Below, piece after piece: positions 23,286 to 33,965 of a stretch of 64,000 bases of DNA; the first letter of the stretch is position 1; every line of letters starts with the position of its first letter. The stretch spans positions 9,882-73,881 of the forward strand of contig PYST01000084.1 in the NCBI GenBank assembly GCA_003049485.1. Direction: 5' to 3'. The notes beneath the pieces are model-generated. The model did not search any database. It saw only the letters and a list, made by a program, of their open reading frames with translations, and was not told where the DNA came from. The position numbers and the translations under genes were made by a program. Source of the stretch: Ophioceras dolichostomum (Eukaryota > Ascomycota > Sordariomycetes > Magnaporthales > Ophioceraceae).

Positions 23286-24996
23286 TTCTAGAGGTATCTT
23301 CCAGCTGGCCGATCAGTCGCACTGCAGCTGGGGGTCGCCTGTTAGCGCATCCCTATTCGGCGCCGCAGCGTGGAGACCCGTGGCTCTGGCGAGATTGGTC
23401 GAATGAGACCTCGCGCCGGGCGTCAGCACGCAGGTATTGTTGGGAGGTATAACTCGAAATCCAGATGTAATAGCAGAATGGCGTCGACACAAAAGGGACT
23501 GTTGAAGCTTTCACGGAAATCATCGAAGAGTGAAACAGAAATGACAAGAATGGAAGAGAGGCAGAGGCTCTGCCGCAGCAACAGTGCAACAGTTGTGGTT
23601 GGGACTTCGACCGTATCTAAAAGAGGCTATAATACCCGGTTGTTATGATGTGGTTCAGCCGCCATCAGTCACAATTATCACATCAATCACACCAAACGCC
23701 CAGCCAAGAAATCAACGGCAAGAAACGACAACTATCCCCCATCGAGACTACGAGTCGCAGATCTTGTGTTGGAGCCACTGGCCACACAGGGCGTCATGCC
23801 TTTACTGGCTGGCTTGCTTTGATACGTAGGTGTTCCTTCCCCTCCTTGTACGAGGACAGAGTGACCTTGAGGATCCCCTGAAACGGCGCGGGAGTTTGGG
23901 GAGTTGAGAGCGGCCCTTTGATGAGCAGCGGCGAGGTCACTGCGCCAGTCGGTAAAGGCATTCTTCATGCACCACAGCAGTCAATGTCATGGCGTTGCCT
24001 TGCTCTCACGAGCCCCATAAGGACAACGGTCCGGTTTCGGGAGGGGTCAAGGTCTTGGGAGTCCTACTCTCATGCTATCTGTTCTCTAAAGTTTAGTAGC
24101 GCCGTTTAGAAGTCAGTGTCCCGTGCGTTATCAACGATTCAAGGCCCCGACAGCCTGGTGATGTTTCGATTCGTTCAAAGCCGGATCATTCCGGATTTCG
24201 ATCCTCCGGCAGGTCATGCCGAGCTCCCTGGCAAGGCACTACCCTTATCTGCCCTAAGCCAAGGCTTTGCAGGATGACTGACCTCCTACGTCGACGCCGT
24301 TCGTTGTGCCGTTCGTTGTGCCGTCCGTTCAAATTGTGATAATTGGGAGTTCAGTGGGATTGTGGCGCTTGCACTGACGCTACTTTGTGCAGCAGGTACG
24401 AATCGAGCGGGTCGATCCTGCAAGCTGCAGCTCGATGCACATCACCACACCTTCTAAGTTTTCAGCCGTACACACGGGAATTCACATGCTTGTGAGATTC
24501 TCCTGTCGACTTTGCATGCACATGTCATACTCTGTTTTGATGAATCTTACACACATGATGCTCGGGATGTCCCTTTTTCCCGGGGCACCGCAGGGCAAGA
24601 GGTTCATGTTACCGAGTGAAGGACACCAGTGACCCGTATCAGCGCGGGCAGAGTCCGGCAGGTGTTCGTTGTGTGGGCCTCCACTAAACACGTCAATATG
24701 GCGCACGTGTGCGGGCCGGCTCCAAATTACAGCATCGAAGTTCCCAACGACACCTATACTCGATATGCTTGAGCACCCGAGGACTCGTCTACCGACGAGT
24801 AGAAGATATACATATATCAAGTCTTGCAGGTTTCCCAGCACGGGCACTCCGAGAAGCGTTCCTGCCTGCATCCGAGCTTCCACGTCAGTGAGCCACGAAA
24901 CCACCAGGACCCAGGCCACTTTGTGTTTCCCTGGCCCGGCACACACCAAAACGGATCCTTTCCGATCGCGCCTGTGAAGTACCCCGCCGATGAATC
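23286..24996. other. Intergenic between two divergent genes
   Basis: Shared upstream region of the 21577-23285 gene and ECT1. A short tandem element CGTTCGTTGTGC is repeated near 24298-24322. No gene seen; the small open frames lack domains. Confidence 0.55.
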
Positions 24997-26687
24997 ATGG
25001 CTACCACCACGACTGATGGCCTCCCACCAGGGGACCCTGCCCCTGAGCTTCTGGAAAACCGTATCTGGATCGACGGTTGTTTCGATTTCTTCCACCATGG
25101 TACGCTCGGCCTCGCTGGCTTTCGCCTTACGCGAACCCTCCATGCTCTCACGGCAGCTTAACCCCCGCACTCGTGATAGGGCCACATAGGGGCAAGCACT
25201 TACCAGGGGCTTCGTAGGCCATGCCGGCGCCATCGTCCAGGCCCGCCAACTCGGGGATGAGCTGTATATCGGGGTCCACTCCGACGAGGCCATCATGGAA
25301 AACAAAGGTCCGACCGTGATGACCATGCAGGAACGGTACATCCATCCATGCATCCCTCCGTCCACCCCATACAACCCGTGGCTGCCGCACTTGCCGTACT
25401 TGGACCCGAGCTGATCCGGTTATCCCCTGGGAACCTACCGACCTGTCAGGCTCGCCGCCGTTGATGCCTGCCGATGGGTCACGCAGTCCGTCCCAAACGC
25501 GCCGTACGTCACTGAGCTGTCCTGGATCAGTCATTTCGGGTGCAAATATGTTGTGCACGGCGACGACATCACTTCGGACAGCAGTGGCGAGGACTGCTAC
25601 CGCTTCGTCAAGGCCGCCAACCGCTTCAAGGTGGTGAAGCGCACGCCGAGCATCTCGACCACAGACCTGGTCGGCCGCATGCTTCTGTGCACGAAGACCC
25701 ACTTCATCCGCTCCCTCGAGGCCGCCCTGGCCGGCAAGGAGGGGCCCGGCACGGACGCCGACCGGCAAGCCCAGGGCCAAGCCATGACGGAGCGCATCAA
25801 GCTGTACGCCACCGACAAGAGTGGCAAGCGGCCCGGCGTGGACGTCTGGTTCTGGTCTGCTTCGGAGGAGGCCAAGCGGCACGAGACGGCCGAGGAGAAG
25901 GGCTCGTTCAAGGTCACGTTTGAGGGGCCGAAGCCCAAGCCGGGCCAGAGGGTTGTCTATGTCGACGGTGGGTTCGATCTGTTCTCTAGCGGCCATATCG
26001 AGTTCCTGCGGCTCGTCGTCGAGACCGAGGAGGAGCTGGCTCGGAAGGATGGCTGGTATTCTCAGCAAGCCGTTGATGAGCGGAAGGGCAAGAAGAACGG
26101 TGATTACCCACCCGTCTTCGTTGTCGCAGGTGTGCACGACGACGACGTCATCAACCACTGGAAGGGGGTTAACTACCCTATCATGAACATCTACGAGCGC
26201 GGCCTGTGCGTGCTGCAATGCAGGGTAAGTCACGTCCTTTTCCTTACTATCACCATCACAGTCTGGCGTACCTGATCCGCGCAGGAATGTATGACATGGC
26301 TTGGCGTGCTGACGATGGAGTCCGGTTACTCTACAGCACATCGATGCCGTAGTGTTTGGTGCGCCCTTCTCGCCGACGAAGTCGTATCTCACTACCATGC
26401 CGTGGGGCACACCGGATGCCGTGTACCACGGCCCCACGTCCTTCATGCCCTTGACCTACGACCCTTACACGGCGCCGAAGGAGATGAAGATCTACCGGGA
26501 GATCGGGAGCCATGGCTTTAAGGACGTTAACGCGGCTACCATCGTGCAGCGCATCATGAAGAGCCGAGACCTCTATGAGGCGAGGCAAAAGGCCAAGGGC
26601 ATGAAGGCCGATGTGGAGGAGGCTCACCGCAAGAGGGAGATCATGGAGGAGGAGCAGAGGCGGAAGGAGGGTGGTTCTGCTTCCTAG
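24997..26687 (+). CDS. ECT1: Ethanolamine-phosphate cytidylyltransferase
   Basis: Makes CDP-ethanolamine from CTP and phosphoethanolamine, the rate-limiting step of the CDP-ethanolamine branch of phosphatidylethanolamine synthesis. Exons: 24997-25099, 25218-25335, 25450-26224, 26337-26687; 448 aa. Two nucleotidyltransferase domains are visible. The first has IDGCFDFFHHGHAGAI (HxGH, residues 34-36), HSDEAI, a YVVHGDD strand and the KRTPSISTTDLVGRM signature. The second has YVDGGFDLFSSGHIEFL (degenerate HxGH, normal for this family), a GVHDDDVIN strand and NIYERGLCVLQCR. All four exons join in frame with GT-AG ends; intron 1 splits the HHG-H catalytic motif. The C-terminus is a charged Lys/Glu helix. 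Start ATG fits the family N-terminus closely before the first domain. Confidence 0.95.
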
Positions 26688-28952
26688 ACTCTTCCCTTCG
26701 TCTTTGTCTCGCTCTCGATCTTGCATTTTGATCAAGTCTTCGCCTCAATATTTACCCAAATCAACCGATAGAGTAACCCCTTCGTTCCGTTTATCTTGGC
26801 CTAGGTGTCTTCTGCTCTCTTACCACTCCGTTACCACCAAATGCTAGTACAAACTGGACTGCAAACTGGACTGGTAACTTGCTCAAGTGTAGTCTTCAGT
26901 TTCCCCATCGATCAAGATTCAAACCCGAAAGGAGTTACCGAAATCGTTGTTGGTACAACCCAAAGGTGTGTTTGTGTGTTGCGCTGTTCATCTATAGCCA
27001 ATGCCACACGCTGGAAGGAGGACGTTAAACGCATGACGAGTATACTTTGTGATAACTGGCTTGCTTACACTTGACTATAGTAGCTAGCGTGCCTAGGGAG
27101 GCATGGCATGTCAGCACGAAGCAGTATTATGAAGAATATAAGACAGCAGACCTGGCTCTCGTCGGCTCTGGGCAGCTGATTTAGGTAGGTGTTCAAGCCG
27201 TCGGACCAACCGGGTCATTACTATCAGGAATTTGGCCAAAGATTCCCCACCTGACCAGCTAACCCACTTGCCACGCCTGGCCACCCCTTGGTTCAAGATC
27301 GATGATACCTTGCGGCGAATCGAGCCTTGGTTAGCCCACTGTCTACTACCACCAACTACTGCAGTGCCGGTATGTGGTACGTCGTTCGTTATGTAAAAAT
27401 CCGGGCCCTTGGAAGGCCGTCATGGACCGAAGCCGAGGATCCGAAACAGTGAGCTCGCTAAGACGCACCCTTTCTAGCATTTCTGGTGCAGAACTACCGC
27501 CATGAGTTCAACACCAGGCACCAGACTCCAGGACTAAAGGTCATGGGACCACGTTATTGAGGCGCTGCCTTTTGTTCAGATTGTTAAGATGGCAACCCCG
27601 TGACACCTGAGCCTGTGTCGTGGCCCCGTCCATTCTTCCCTTCCTACCTATCAAGTCCAGCTTGAAGAAAAATATGGCATAAACTCCAAACATTGACGAC
27701 GAATGACCAACCAGTTTAGAGATTCGGGACTAGGAGGTGCAAACCCAAAAATTGCAGGCGGTGAGAAGAAACCAAACAACCCCACTGCTTTTGTCCATGG
27801 CCCACCACAAGAAAAGAAATTTTGATGAAAAAAAAGGCAATTGTCGTCTACCACCGGCTACCTTCGGCACGCCGGCGATCCCGCCGCTGAAGATGTCATC
27901 CAATTCCGCACCAACGCTACGGCCCGGACGTCAATCTTTTCGGCGCACCTGCATGCCCGTGCGGGACTGAGTTCTTTTCAAGACGGCGGTAGATCTACTG
28001 TACATAGCTGCGTTATCGGACGCGGGCTTATTATTCTTTCAAAAAATTTTCTCGCTCTCTTTGCTAGCTGCCTTTGGCTTCATTATATTCAGGAGTCATC
28101 CGTGCCAAGCGGCGGGACACTGGCATTCTTCATCGTCGGCGTACGTCGGGCCGCATGGTGCAGCGACATGGGCCCCCCCATCAATGGCTTCACCATCCCG
28201 ATCTCGGGGCCGCCAGACAGAGACTACTAAAGAGGATTTTGTGGGAGCCATTGACAATGGAGGCAGGCATTGGGGGCATTGGGGGACCAAGTGCATAGCA
28301 CTCCATGTGTGTGTGTCCAAAAAAGGCATTCGTAACAAAACATCCCGCTTGTTTTGCTGTTCTCCTTATCTTTGACTGTCGCAACGCCCTGTTAATGACA
28401 TGCGTGTCGTCCCCGGATGTCAAGCATCTGCATTCCGGAGTACAGATCGTCTCCATCGTCTGGAATCCATACAGGGAAACGATTCAGCTAGGCCAAAACT
28501 CGTTGTTCCCTTTTCCCATTGGCCAATGAGTCACCTGCCACCCAAAGAGTGGCCACTGTACCAAGGGATCCAAGGTACCCAGGGTACCTCTCACAGCACA
28601 CCGTAGGGCCGATCCTGGTCGCGTCCCTGGCTAAGTGCTGGTTCACTCCTCTTCGCTCTCCTTTTAAACTTCCCGCACCCACGGGACCCTTTGGATTCAT
28701 CGGATTGCTTTGACTTGTTCCCACCCACTCGTTGTACCTTAACCAGCCCCAACACCTACCTCCCTCCCCTCCTCCCTTACCTCCTTCCATTCCCACGCCT
28801 TCCCAACCAGCTCCCGTTGGTGTCTTAGCCCTTTGTCTCTCACCTCACCTTTTACACCCTCTCGGCTGGCTCCCTTCGACATCATCCCAACAAACAACCA
28901 GAGCTGTACTACATCCACCAGACTTAATTCCACCTTCTAAATCGTCACAGCC
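26688..28952. other. Intergenic: upstream region of the branched-chain aminotransferase
   Basis: Contains the ECT1 3' flank and the aminotransferase promoter, with a long pyrimidine-rich leader (about 28750-28800) shortly before the ATG. A 15-bp imperfect palindrome GGTACCCAGGGTACC lies at 28574-28588. Other motifs are listed separately. No gene seen. Confidence 0.55.
28518..28533 (+). promoter_or_regulatory. Palindromic CCAAT box fused to a Gcn4/CPC1 site
   Basis: ATTGGCCAAT (28518-28527) is a perfect palindrome containing CCAAT on both strands. It overlaps by one base TGAGTCA (28527-28533), the AP-1-like site bound by Gcn4/CPC1/CpcA in general amino acid control. It lies 420 nt upstream of a branched-chain amino acid gene, where such control is expected. 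Binding is inferred. Confidence 0.6.
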
Positions 28953-30416
28953 ATGGCGCCGCCAGCAGCTGTCTCTCCCTTGTCCCCAGGAACCCCCGTG
29001 CCCGCCACAGGCCACAGTGGCGAGCCGGACACAGACCTGACCGCCGTGGCGCTCGAGCACAAGATGAACGAGCTATCACAATCCAATGGCAGCAGCAACG
29101 GCCATGCGGCACCTGCACCAGCCTCCTCCAAGGCGACGCCCGCAGTCGCGGAACTCGACGCCTCCAAACTGATCTACAACCTCACCACCACCCCCCGGCC
29201 CGTGCCGGACCTGGCCGCCGCCGTGGCGGGGACCGAGACCATCTGCACAGACCACATGGTGACGGCGTCCTGGAACATCTCCACCGGCTGGTCGGCGCCG
29301 ACGCTGAAGCCGTACGGCCCCCTCAGCCTCATGCCGACCGCCTCGGTCCTGCACTACGCCACCGAGTGCTTCGAGGGCCTCAAGGTCTTCCGCGGCCACG
29401 ACGGCAAGCTTCGCCTCTTCCGGCCGGACCTCAACGCGGCCCGCATGCTGATGTCCTCCGTCCGCATCTCGCTCCCTTCCTTCCCCCCCTCGGAGCTGGA
29501 GCGCCTCATGATCGCCCTCATGGCCGTCGACGGGCCCAAGTGGCTACCCCGCTCGCGTCCCGGCACCTACCTCTACCTCCGCCCCGCCATGATCGGCACG
29601 CAGCCCCAGCTGGGCGTGCAGTCCCCCCGCGAGGCCCTCCTGTTCATCACGGCGAGCTTCATGCCCGTCATGGACACGCCAGCGGGGGGCATGAGGCTCC
29701 ACACGTCGCCCGAGGACATGGTGCGCGCGTGGGTCGGCGGCTTCGGATATGCAAAGGTCGGCGCTAACTACGGGCCCAGCCTGCTGGCGACGGTGGAGGC
29801 GCGCGCGAGGGGGTTCGGCCAGATCCTGTGGCTGTACGGCCCGGAGGCGTACTGCACCGAGGCAGGCGCGAGCAACTTCTTCGTGCTGTGGAGGGACGCC
29901 GCGTCGGGGCGGCTGCAGCTCGTCACGGCGCCGCTGGACGATCGCTTGATCCTCGACGGCGTGACAAGGCGGAGCGTGGTGCAACTGGCACGGGAGCGGC
30001 TTGCGGACGAGCTGGATGTCGTGGAGAGGCGGTACACCATCGACGAGGTCCTGAAGGCGTCGGCTGAGGGGCGGCTGGTTGAGTCGTTTGCGGCTGGGAC
30101 TGCGGTAAGTCTCTTGTCACTTTTTTTTTGTCTCGTCTCGACTATCTGCGTGCCTGTCTCTTGGCTCAATGGGGAGGGATATCGCTTTTTCTTCGAATTT
30201 CGTCCTTATTTTTCACAGAACAAACACTGACGCCCTCATCAGTTCTTTATCTGTCCGGTGTCATTGATCCACCACCGAGGACAGGACGCGCCGATCCCCG
30301 CCGGAGAGGGTGGTGCGGGTGGCAAGTACACCCTTCAGATCAAGCAGTGGTTAAAGGATATCATGTATGGGAACGAGCAGCACGAATGGGGCGTGGTGGT
30401 TCCCGAAGAACAGTAA
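28953..30416 (+). CDS. Branched-chain amino acid aminotransferase
   Basis: PLP-dependent fold-type IV enzyme that interconverts Leu, Ile and Val with their 2-oxo acids using glutamate/2-oxoglutarate. Exons 28953-30104 and 30243-30416, intron 138 nt (GTAAGT/CAG), 441 aa. The PLP lysine is K268 in FGYAKVGANYGPS; the cofactor-binding glutamate lies in YCTEAGASNFFVLW; the early block HYATECFEGLKVFRG and the arginine-rich RLFRPDLNAARM are typical. Exon 2 carries the closing block FFICPVSLIHHRGQ and the C-terminal IKQWLKDIMYGNEQHEWGVVV. Residues 1-70 are Pro/Ala/Ser/Thr-rich with several acidic residues and no clear presequence, so a cytosolic form is more likely than a mitochondrial one, but this is not settled. 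The ATG has a good context (CAGCCATGG). Upstream CPC1 site fits amino acid control. Confidence 0.93.
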
Positions 30417-31027
30417 TTTCGATTTGACTATACGACTATCTGTCTACCTCGGGCGGGTAGAAGGCAATGTCCGGTTTGGTCTCCAACAAAAAAACTAGGA
30501 GCTATGCACTCGCCAAGATGGCGAATACACCCCGCATTCTCACTAGCGTTCGATTATCGGTGGTAAAATGGTAGGTAGCGGGACGGAGAGAGCTGGAAAA
30601 AGCCAGAGATATGCAGACATTATTTATTTTTAAGCCATCAACAGAGCGGATCTCTACAGCGAGATCATACATAGATGGACTAGCCTTCCTTTCATACATG
30701 GGTCCCATTATGACTCCCTCATCTGTCCCTCCAAGCGAGAATAGCAACACATTCCCTTCCTTGTCCGTCTTCAAGCAAGCAAGCTACCCCAAATTTCTCT
30801 CTCCAATATCACCTTGAAAGCGAGTCGTTCCCCCTTTCCCTCCCCGACCGAGAAAATCAGAACACATTCCATCAAAATTTCCGCTTTCTCACCCGTTCCT
30901 TTGATGACAACATAGCAGCAACAACAGCGACCACGTCGCCAGAGATTCGGAGACGACGCCAGCCACCAGGCCATTCTTCACACCTCGGTCTTTGGCTGAC
31001 TGATTGTCGAGCCCGTGATCGAACTCA
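30417..31027. other. Intergenic between convergent genes
   Basis: 3' flanks of the aminotransferase and the minus-strand coiled-coil gene. AT-rich stretch around 30610-30640. No gene seen. Confidence 0.6.
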
Positions 31028-32295
31028 TCACGGCCTTCCGTCGCTGAAGTACATGTCCATGGACCGCCTGGCCTGGTCGGCGACCCGTGCCGTTTCCTGT
31101 ACGAAACGTATTAGCTCCTAGACTGGTTACCAGATTGACACTTTGGAACGGGTAAGGGGCAAGCTACAACAAACCTGCTTGAACTTCGCTCGCATGTCCT
31201 GTAGTTTCTATCAGCTGACGTTCTGCTTCGTCACGACCTGGGATGGGAAGGGATGGACTAACCTCCTCGGCCCTCTCTACCTCCTCGACCGCTTCGTCCT
31301 CCAACCTCTGGAGCTCTGCCTCCGCGGCCGCGATCAGGCGGCTGATCTGCTGGTCAACACTGCCGCCATCGACGAGTCCGTATGTGCGACTGGCGCCTGA
31401 AGGCCCGCCGTGAGAAGTATGCGCGTCGACGTTACCCGCAACCAGCTCGTCGCAGGCTCCCTTGACCTGGTCATCGATGGTCTCCCACGCCCGACAAAGG
31501 GCGTCGACTTCCTTCTTCGTGGCATCGAGCTTGATGCGGAGCGCAGCGGCTCGGTCCCCGATCGTGTTGAGCTGCTGTGCTCCTCCTCCATCTCCTCCTC
31601 CTCCTGTTCCTGCTCCTCCCGAACTTTGCTCGCCACCGCCGCCACCGCTAGTGGTAGGGTGCGAAGAAGCGATGCGGTTGGAGAGCGAGTAGCCTGCCCA
31701 TTTCTGGGACTTTGCCATCTGGGCGAGGAACACCTTGTCTGAATCTGCCATGGCTGTTATCTCTTTATCGAGCTTGTCGCGCGCCGCGTCCAGCTTCGCG
31801 TTTGTTCGGGCGGAGATCTCGTAGCTTCGCTCGCCGTATGCGTCTAGAGCCGTGAGTAGTCAACGGATCTCGTCAGCGTCTGTCGGGTCATAGACGAAAA
31901 ACAATGTGGCGAGCGCCTGTAGGAGAGTCCTCAGCTTCCATACTCATGAGCTTCTCGATCAATTCATCGGATCTAGGCAGGTCGCTGGATGGCACCGCCT
32001 CCTGAGGCGCTTGCTCCCTTTTACGGGTCTTGCTTGAAGCCCCGTGGCAGCCAGCTCCGGGATTGCCCAGCTGCTTGAAATACGCCGCCGTAGTGTCATT
32101 CTGCAGCTCCGGTGTCCGGATCACTCCCTCTTTCTCCTGCCCGGGCTTGGTGGGCTTGTTGAGCAGACCCAGCCGCTCACTGAGATGGCACTGGTCGCGC
32201 GCCGCGGAATCGGGTGTGCTGCTCAGAACCGGTGTGGGCTCCTGCCGCCGGGTCGACGTCAGTCGATGGAGACGGTTTTTCATTTGGCGATCCAT
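31028..32295 (-). CDS. Coiled-coil protein of unknown function
   Basis: Proposed exons on the minus strand: 32295-31944, 31843-31263, 31198-31175 and 31096-31028, giving 341 aa. Introns are 100, 64 and 78 nt, all GT-AG and frame-preserving; exon 3 is only 24 nt. Residues 1-115 are basic and probably disordered. A helical segment follows (ERSYEISARTNAKLDAARDKLDKEI), then a Ser/Gly-rich linker with poly-Gly. A long predicted coiled coil comes next (RAAALRIKLDATKKEVDALCRAWETI ... QQISRLIAAAEAELQRLEDEAVEEVERAEE), ending in the helical tail RAKFKQETARVADQARR. This resembles rapidly evolving structural proteins such as kinetochore or spindle-pole components, but I cannot name a family. The first intron is uncertain: part of it reads as coding in the exon 2 frame with one TGA. 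The frame also stays open upstream to 32988 except for two stops, so 5' exons may be missing. Confidence 0.65.
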
Positions 32296-33965
32296 AGTGA
32301 ATATAGGATTCTGAAAGGACAAACGTCCGACTAAACTCAACTCTCCGCACCTAAGACGCAGAGGGAGACGATGTCTGATTTAGATATTAGCCTGCGATGT
32401 AGCCCCGGTCTGTGTCAATGAACGATGGCGAACGTCCTGCTCTCGAAAACTCCCGAGGACGAAGGTAGGAAGCAAAAATCTCATTTGTGGCAGACTTGGG
32501 AAAGAGCTGTCTTGAGAGCTTCCTAGAGAGAAGGGACGAGAGAATCTGGCACGACTGATTTTCCTGACGCTCCTTCCTCCGTACGCTGCCATTCTTCGTT
32601 CCACTTCACTTGCTGTCTTGATGTAAGAATTTACACTGAATTGGGTTCTTCGGCATCCTGGATCTTCACAGTTGGACGAGACTTCGATCAGAATTCGGCT
32701 AGTGGCTGGTGAGGGCGCCGATTTCCCTGGACGCTCGTCGCTCATACTCAACTCTGGTTCTGACGTCCTTGCTGGTTTGCTGAGCTCAAAAACATCTCAC
32801 TTAGAGACCACTACTTTGTTCGACATTTTCTGAGGAGTAGAGACACCGATATGAGACATTGATGGTACGTTACGCAAACCGTTAAGTGAGTGGCTGCTTG
32901 TGTAAGCTCCTGAAACTGAAAGTTGTTGAAGCGGCGTGCCATCTCCCCTATTCCCACAAACATCATCAGGTGTAGGTTCCATGTCCACTGCTACTCGAAT
33001 TCCCTCATAAGCAACCGAAAGCTCGGATTTGTATAAGCTTCATGTTTTCTCTGTGGGCGCCGAATGAGAACCTCATTGCTCAATGTCGCCATTTAGGCAG
33101 CTCGCCTAAAGTTGAAGGCCTCGCCCTTGCCCATCTAACACCTGTCCTTGCCGCTCTTGACTCTGACGGGACGGGAGAAACTCTCGTCCGTAAATAGCAG
33201 GAACCGACCTGGGACCAAGACGGCAATATGCCATTCGCGGATCTTAAGTGCAACCTTGGCAATCGCGACACATATCGCCGCTCTCCTTGTGCTCGTATAT
33301 CTGATATATCCCTAACTGGAGCTCCCGCGATCTTTCGCAGCGCAATCCTCCGAGGAGCCAATCCGAGAGGTTGCTCGAATTGCACGCCGAGACTGCGCTT
33401 ATATTTGATCCTGGTCTGTTCCCATCTAGAATTTGGCTTAAAGTGTAGTACCTGTAGCTGCCAGATGGCAGGAAAAGGAGATCGTATGTAGCCCCGTGAG
33501 GTCTCTTTGCGTAGCCCGAATTGGGCAATCTCTCCTTCCCGTCGTGCTTCACTCAACTCGCCCGAGGCCTCCTGCCTTGCCGTCGAACAATCACTACCTT
33601 GAGACATGATGAGTTCAACCTGAGCCCGATTCTTCTTTCACCACCAGACTGTGCTCATCCAGGTCCCAAATCCTCCGTGGCAACAGATGCATCTTTCGCG
33701 TCCTTAAGTTGTGTCGTCGCCTCAAGGGAGACACGGCCCTTCCTCGCGAGCCTCCAGTCTTGGTCTCCGACTCCAGAGGCAGGAACTCCAATCTCACAAT
33801 TGATTGCTCTGTCCTCTCATTATCGCATTTCTTACCCTCCTCAATTACCGTAATACCGAGTCTCTGGAGTCCATACCTCGCTTCTAGCATCGACCGAACT
33901 GTCTCTCAGCCACAGCCAATACCAGTTACACATCTTCTCAGGTCCTTGATATCACTGAAGCCGCG
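32296..33965. other. Intergenic or unresolved 5' exons on the minus strand
   Basis: Between the divergent coiled-coil and sedolisin genes. On the minus strand one frame is open from 32988 to the coiled-coil start with only a TGA (32794-32796) and a TAA (about 32377-32379), the latter inside a sequence resembling a branch point plus 3' splice site (GCTAATATCTAAATCAG). Further minus-strand open frames occur at 33080-33607 and 33615-33890. None has a recognisable domain, so I do not call a gene. Confidence 0.4.
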
